A stretch of 9,036 bases of DNA from Tissierellia bacterium. Lineage in GTDB: Bacteria > Bacillota > Clostridia > Tissierellales > Tissierellaceae. The stretch lies in NCBI GenBank assembly GCA_012521625.1, contig JAAYLY010000190.1, positions 1-9,036 of the forward strand, in the 5' to 3' direction. The translations under genes were made by a program, and so were the position numbers. The notes beneath the pieces are model-generated. The model was not told the DNA's origin, did not search any database, and was given only the letters and a program-made list of their open reading frames with translations. Below are positions 5,707 to 9,036 of the stretch, in pieces. How positions within the stretch are numbered: the stretch's first letter is position 1; each line of letters starts with the position of its first letter.

Positions 5707-7050
5707 ATGTATCCTTATATCAGTATTACCCCTGAAGATGAGCAGGAGATGCTGAAAGCCATTGGGCTTGCTTCCGTAGATGAGCTTTTTGAGGATATTC
5801 CAGAAGAAGTTAGGTTAAATAGGGATCTAGATTTGGAAGAATCCAAATCCGAGCTGGAAGTGAGGGCCTACTTAAGGGAACTAGCCAATAAGAACTGCTC
5901 CCTGGACCAGATGACCTGCTTCCTGGGCTCCGGCGCCTATGACCACTATATACCATCGGTAGTCAACCATATCATCTCAAGGAGCGAATTCTACACATCC
6001 TATACCCCCTATCAGCCAGAAATTAGCCAGGGGACACTACAATATATCTTTGAATACCAAACTTTAATTTGCAATTTAACTGGCATGGAGGTATCAAACG
6101 CCTCCCTATATGACGGTGGGACGGCCATAGCCGAAGCAGCATTAATGGCAGCTGCCGTGGCTAGGAAGAAGGATGTAATCATATCTAAGAGTGTGAGGCC
6201 AGAGGCCAGGAGAATATTAAAGACCTATGCCCATATACAGGATTTAAATATAATTGAAGTGGATATAGCTGAGGGGGTTACGGATTTAGAAAAGCTAAAA
6301 TCCCTAGTAAATGATGATACGGCAGCGGTAATCATCCAAAGCCCTAACTTCTTCGGCCTAATAGAGGACTTGGAAGAGGCGGCAAAGATTGCCCATAAGG
6401 GCAGGAGGACCTCCTTTATCGCTTCAGTAGATCCAATCTCCCTAGGTATACTAAAGAGGCCTGGAGAATTGGGAGCGGACATAGTGGTAGGAGAAGGCCA
6501 GGGAATGGGTATACCACTTTCCTTTGGAGGGCCATATCTAGGCTTTATGGCAGCTAATAAGGACTATATGAGGAAGTTGCCTGGAAGGATAGTAGGACAG
6601 ACTGAAGATATGGAGGGTAAGAGGTCCTTCGTCTTAACCCTAACTGCCAGGGAGCAGCACATAAGGAGAGAAAAGGCCACATCCAACATCTGCTCTAACC
6701 AAGGCCTAAATACCCTAGCAGCTACCGTATATTTAGTAACCCTAGGAAAGGAAGGCTTAAGGGAGGTAGCATTACAAAGCACTAAGAAGGCCTATTATGC
6801 CATGAAGAAGTTAACGGAGTCAGGAAAATATAAGCCCTTATTTAACAAGCCCTTCTTCAAGGAATTTGCACTTACATCCGATATAGAGCCGGAAGTGATA
6901 AACAAGAAACTAAGGGATGAAAATATCATAGGTGGTTATGACCTAGGCCAAGATTACCCTCAATATAAGAATGCTATCCTTTATGCCGTAACTGAAAAGA
7001 GGACCAAGGCTGAAATAGATCGATTGAGTAGTATATTGGAGGGGATATAA
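5707..7050 (+). CDS. gcvPA: glycine dehydrogenase (decarboxylating) subunit 1, P-protein alpha half
   Basis: GcvPA is the N-terminal half of the P-protein. With GcvPB it forms the PLP enzyme that decarboxylates glycine and loads aminomethyl onto GcvH. In many other bacteria and in eukaryotes the two halves are one polypeptide of about 950 residues; the split form here is common in Firmicutes and Thermotoga. The 447-residue length is typical. Conserved blocks are FLGSGAYDHYIPSVV (72-86), YTPYQPEISQGTLQ (99-112), SLYDGGTA (133-140), FGGPYLGFMA and PGRIVGQTED (about 273-300), and REQHIRREKATSNICSNQ (about 315-332). This half has the PLP-transferase fold but no active-site Lys of its own, as expected. 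It overlaps gcvPB by one base. Codon choice is unusually G/C-ending around 5891-5940. Confidence 0.97.
   Translation: MYPYISITPEDEQEMLKAIGLASVDELFEDIPEEVRLNRDLDLEESKSELEVRAYLRELANKNCSLDQMTCFLGSGAYDHYIPSVVNHIISRSEFYTSYTPYQPEISQGTLQYIFEYQTLICNLTGMEVSNASLYDGGTAIAEAALMAAAVARKKDVIISKSVRPEARRILKTYAHIQDLNIIEVDIAEGVTDLEKLKSLVNDDTAAVIIQSPNFFGLIEDLEEAAKIAHKGRRTSFIASVDPISLGILKRPGELGADIVVGEGQGMGIPLSFGGPYLGFMAANKDYMRKLPGRIVGQTEDMEGKRSFVLTLTAREQHIRREKATSNICSNQGLNTLAATVYLVTLGKEGLREVALQSTKKAYYAMKKLTESGKYKPLFNKPFFKEFALTSDIEPEVINKKLRDENIIGGYDLGQDYPQYKNAILYAVTEKRTKAEIDRLSSILEGI
7038..7044 (+). promoter_or_regulatory. gcvPB ribosome binding site inside the gcvPA coding end
   Basis: GGAGGGG ends 5 nt before the gcvPB ATG at 7050. 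That ATG shares its A with the gcvPA TAA stop (TAATG). The arrangement fits coupled, equimolar synthesis of the two P-protein halves. Confidence 0.7.
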
Positions 7051-8507
7051 TGGCTTACGATAAATTAATATTTGAACTATCGAAAGAAGGTAAGAAGGCC
7101 TATAGGTTACCACCATTGGATGTGGATGATATAGATGTTGAGGAGCTTATTCCTGAAGAATATTTAAATAAGGAGGAGCTGGACCTACCAGAGGTTAGTG
7201 AAGTAGATGTAATCAGGCACTACACCAATCTATCCAACAAAAACTATGGGGTAGATACGGGCTTTTACCCCTTAGGATCCTGTACTATGAAATATAACCC
7301 TAAGATAAATGAGGATATGTCTAGGCTAGAGGGTTTTGTTAACCTGCACCCCCTACAGGGGGAAGATTGCATCCAGGGTTCCCTTCAATTGATGTATGAG
7401 TTGGAGAAGGCCCTATGCGAAATAGCAGGGATGGATAGGATGACCCTGCAGCCTGCAGCAGGTGCCCATGGGGAGTTAACAGGCCTTATGATCATTAAAG
7501 CCTATCATGAAAAGCGGGGAGATAGTAAGCGAAATAAGATCATTGTCCCCGATTCAGCCCATGGAACTAACCCAGCTACAGCAGCTATGGCAGGCTATAA
7601 GCCTATAGAGGTAAAGTCTACGGATAAGGGTATAGTGGACGTGGAATCATTGAAGGAAGTAATAGGGGATGGGGAAGATATAGCAGGCCTGATGCTTACT
7701 AACCCCAATACCCTGGGACTCTTTGAAAAGGATATAGTGGAAATAGCTAGGCTTATTCACGATGCAGGAGGACTCCTCTATTATGACGGAGCCAATGCCA
7801 ATGCCATCCTAGGCCGTGCAAGGCCGGGGGATATGGGATTTGATGTGGTCCACTTCAACATCCACAAGACCTTTTCAACCCCCCACGGTGGTGGTGGACC
7901 TGGTGCTGGCCCAGTAGGAGTGAAGGAGCACCTGGTGGAATTCTTACCCACTCCCATGGTGGAGAAGGATGGAGATAGGTATTATCTAGACTACGACTAT
8001 CCAAATACCATAGGTAAGGTAAAGGATTTCTACGGCCACTTTAGCATCCTAGTTAGGGCCTATTCCTACATCCTAACCATGGGAAGGGATGGACTGAAGA
8101 AGGTAGCAGAAACCGCTGTATTAAATGCAAATTATCTCTTAAGCCAACTAAAAGATGACTACTATCTGCCGATAGATACCTTATATAAGCATGAATTTGT
8201 ATTAGGTGGCCTTAAAGGGGATAATCTAGAGGCTACAACCCTAGATGTAGCTAAGAGGCTGTTAGATTATGGCTTCCATCCACCCACTGTATACTTCCCA
8301 TTGATAATAAGAGAAGCGTTGATGATCGAGCCTACTGAAACGGAAAGTAAACAAACCCTAGATGAATTTGCTAAGGCTATGAAAGAAATTGCAGAGGAAG
8401 CCAGGACTAATGTTAAGCTATTGAAGGAAGCACCACACAATACCATAGTTAGAAGGCCTGATGAGGTAAAGGCGGCAAGAAATCCTGTGCTGAAGTACGA
8501 AGGGTAG
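7050..8507 (+). CDS. gcvPB: glycine dehydrogenase (decarboxylating) subunit 2, P-protein beta half
   Basis: GcvPB is the C-terminal half of the P-protein and carries the PLP-binding lysine. At 485 residues it matches the family. The Schiff-base lysine is K273 in HFNIHKTFSTPHGGGGPGAGP. D246 in YYDGAN is placed to contact the PLP pyridine nitrogen. Other conserved blocks are FYPLGSCTMKYNP (72-84), LHPLQG (99-104), LQPAAGAHGELTGL (133-146) and PDSAHGTNPATAAM (167-180). The C-terminal part has the usual GFHPPTVYFPL and EPTETES segments (about 410-435). It begins on the last base of gcvPA and is followed after 9 nt by lpd, so it sits inside one polycistronic unit. Nothing in it is truncated or missing. 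Confidence 0.97.
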   Translation: MAYDKLIFELSKEGKKAYRLPPLDVDDIDVEELIPEEYLNKEELDLPEVSEVDVIRHYTNLSNKNYGVDTGFYPLGSCTMKYNPKINEDMSRLEGFVNLHPLQGEDCIQGSLQLMYELEKALCEIAGMDRMTLQPAAGAHGELTGLMIIKAYHEKRGDSKRNKIIVPDSAHGTNPATAAMAGYKPIEVKSTDKGIVDVESLKEVIGDGEDIAGLMLTNPNTLGLFEKDIVEIARLIHDAGGLLYYDGANANAILGRARPGDMGFDVVHFNIHKTFSTPHGGGGPGAGPVGVKEHLVEFLPTPMVEKDGDRYYLDYDYPNTIGKVKDFYGHFSILVRAYSYILTMGRDGLKKVAETAVLNANYLLSQLKDDYYLPIDTLYKHEFVLGGLKGDNLEATTLDVAKRLLDYGFHPPTVYFPLIIREALMIEPTETESKQTLDEFAKAMKEIAEEARTNVKLLKEAPHNTIVRRPDEVKAARNPVLKYEG

Positions 8508-8519
8508 GTGTAATACTTG
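8506..8519 (+). promoter_or_regulatory. lpd ribosome binding site and TTG start codon
   Basis: AGGTG (8506-8510) lies 6 nt before TTG at 8517-8519. The lpd frame has a TAA stop at 8511-8513, leaving only a TAC codon between that stop and the TTG. No ATG or GTG occurs until well inside the conserved FAD-binding motif. TTG is therefore the only standard start that keeps the GAGPGG fold. Confidence 0.75.
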
Positions 8520-9036
8520 ACCAAGAGGATTGCAATTATAGGGGCAGGTCCTGGTGGCTATGTGGCAGCCATCAGGGCTGCCCAATTAGAGGCTGAAGTT
8601 TATCTAATTGAAAATAGGGAAATAGGTGGAACATGCTTAAATAGAGGCTGTATACCCACTAAGACCTATTTTAAGAATGCACAGATTATGAATACCCTAA
8701 AAAGGGCTCAGGAATTTGGCATCCAATTAGAGGGCTATAAGTTAGATGCCAAGGCCCTATTAGAGAGGAAAAATAGGGTAGTTAGGGACTTAGTATCCGG
8801 AATCGAAAGGTTAATCTCATCTTATAAAAATATTGAATTTGTAGCCGGAAGGGCCTCCTTAAAGGATAAAAATACCGTCTATGTAGAGCTTAATGAAGGA
8901 GGCAGTAGGGAAATAGAGGTGGGTAACATCATCATAGCCACTGGGTCAAAGGCTCAGATGACTGAAACTAAGGGGGTTGACTTGGAGGGGGTCTTGACAT
9001 CGGATGATATACTAGAATTAGATGAAATTCCTAAGA
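8517..9036 (+). CDS. lpd: dihydrolipoyl dehydrogenase (glycine cleavage L-protein), 3' end beyond window
   Basis: Lpd reoxidises the dihydrolipoyl arm of GcvH with FAD and NAD+, closing the glycine cleavage cycle. About 173 residues of an expected 450-470 are visible, and the frame is open to the window edge. The FAD-binding GAGPGG lies at 9-14, with E32 ending the beta-alpha-beta unit (YLIEN) and placed to bind the FAD ribose. The redox-active disulfide is C40/C45 in GGTCLNRGCIPTK, and IIIATGSK near 142-149 is the usual ATG motif. The protein begins directly with the FAD fold, so it has no N-terminal lipoyl domain, unlike some E3 enzymes. The disulfide loop has Arg (LNRGC) where many E3 proteins have Val. 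Other disulfide reductases share the fold, but the position 9 nt after gcvPB makes L-protein much the best call. Confidence 0.93.
   Translation, partial: MTKRIAIIGAGPGGYVAAIRAAQLEAEVYLIENREIGGTCLNRGCIPTKTYFKNAQIMNTLKRAQEFGIQLEGYKLDAKALLERKNRVVRDLVSGIERLISSYKNIEFVAGRASLKDKNTVYVELNEGGSREIEVGNIIIATGSKAQMTETKGVDLEGVLTSDDILELDEIPK

Noticed and set aside
6225..6782. Minus-strand open frames 6225-6482 and 6564-6782
   Set aside because: They are shadows of the highly conserved gcvPA sequence.
8267..8524. 85-codon minus-strand open frame
   Set aside because: It is opposite the 3' end of gcvPB and would start across the lpd ribosome binding site. No motif supports it.
1..9036. Mobile element, CRISPR array, tRNA/rRNA gene or defence system
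   Set aside because: No transposase, recombinase, terminal repeats, spaced repeats, tRNA-like cloverleaf or defence-type protein was seen on either strand.

Overview
The window looks like a chromosomal segment of a low-GC, endospore-forming Firmicute, most likely an anaerobic amino-acid-using member of the Clostridia; a Tissierellales-like lineage is my guess, not shown by the sequence. The evidence is AT-rich DNA with many AGG (Arg) and CTA/TTA (Leu) codons, strong AGGAGG-type ribosome binding sites, a CwlD-type spore-cortex amidase, and a glycine decarboxylase P-protein split into two genes.

Layout. Positions 1-33 may be the last ten codons of an unseen plus-strand gene. They are followed by a strong 17-bp terminator hairpin (35-82) that probably serves both strands. 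Oligoendopeptidase F (pepF, minus strand, 87-1853) diverges from cwlD (plus, 2056-2772) across a 202-bp gap holding an extended -10 promoter for pepF, an 11-bp inverted repeat and a weak sporulation-type promoter candidate. cwlD converges on an aldo/keto reductase with a C-terminal ferredoxin-like cysteine domain (minus, 2850-3980). The 77-bp gap between them is filled with DnaA-box-like 9-mers, one of them an exact TTATCCACA, and an 11-bp hairpin. A 172-bp divergent gap then leads into the glycine cleavage operon: gcvT (4153-5250), gcvH (5322-5705), gcvPA (5707-7050), gcvPB (7050-8507) and the 5' part of lpd (from 8517, running off the window).

How the genes work together. GcvPA/GcvPB decarboxylate glycine onto the lipoyl arm of GcvH. 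GcvT moves the methylene group to tetrahydrofolate and releases ammonia. Lpd reoxidises the dihydrolipoyl arm with NAD+. All four activities are encoded in one tight plus-strand cluster with 1-nt overlaps or short gaps, apart from a 71-bp gap before gcvH. No glycine riboswitch is recognisable ahead of gcvT. The other three genes have separate roles: peptide degradation, spore cortex maturation and an unknown redox reaction.

The window is mostly ordinary. No mobile element, CRISPR array, RNA gene or novel multigene system is visible. The most unusual signal is the DnaA-box-like cluster at 2776-2838. No stretch over 300 bases lacks a gene.
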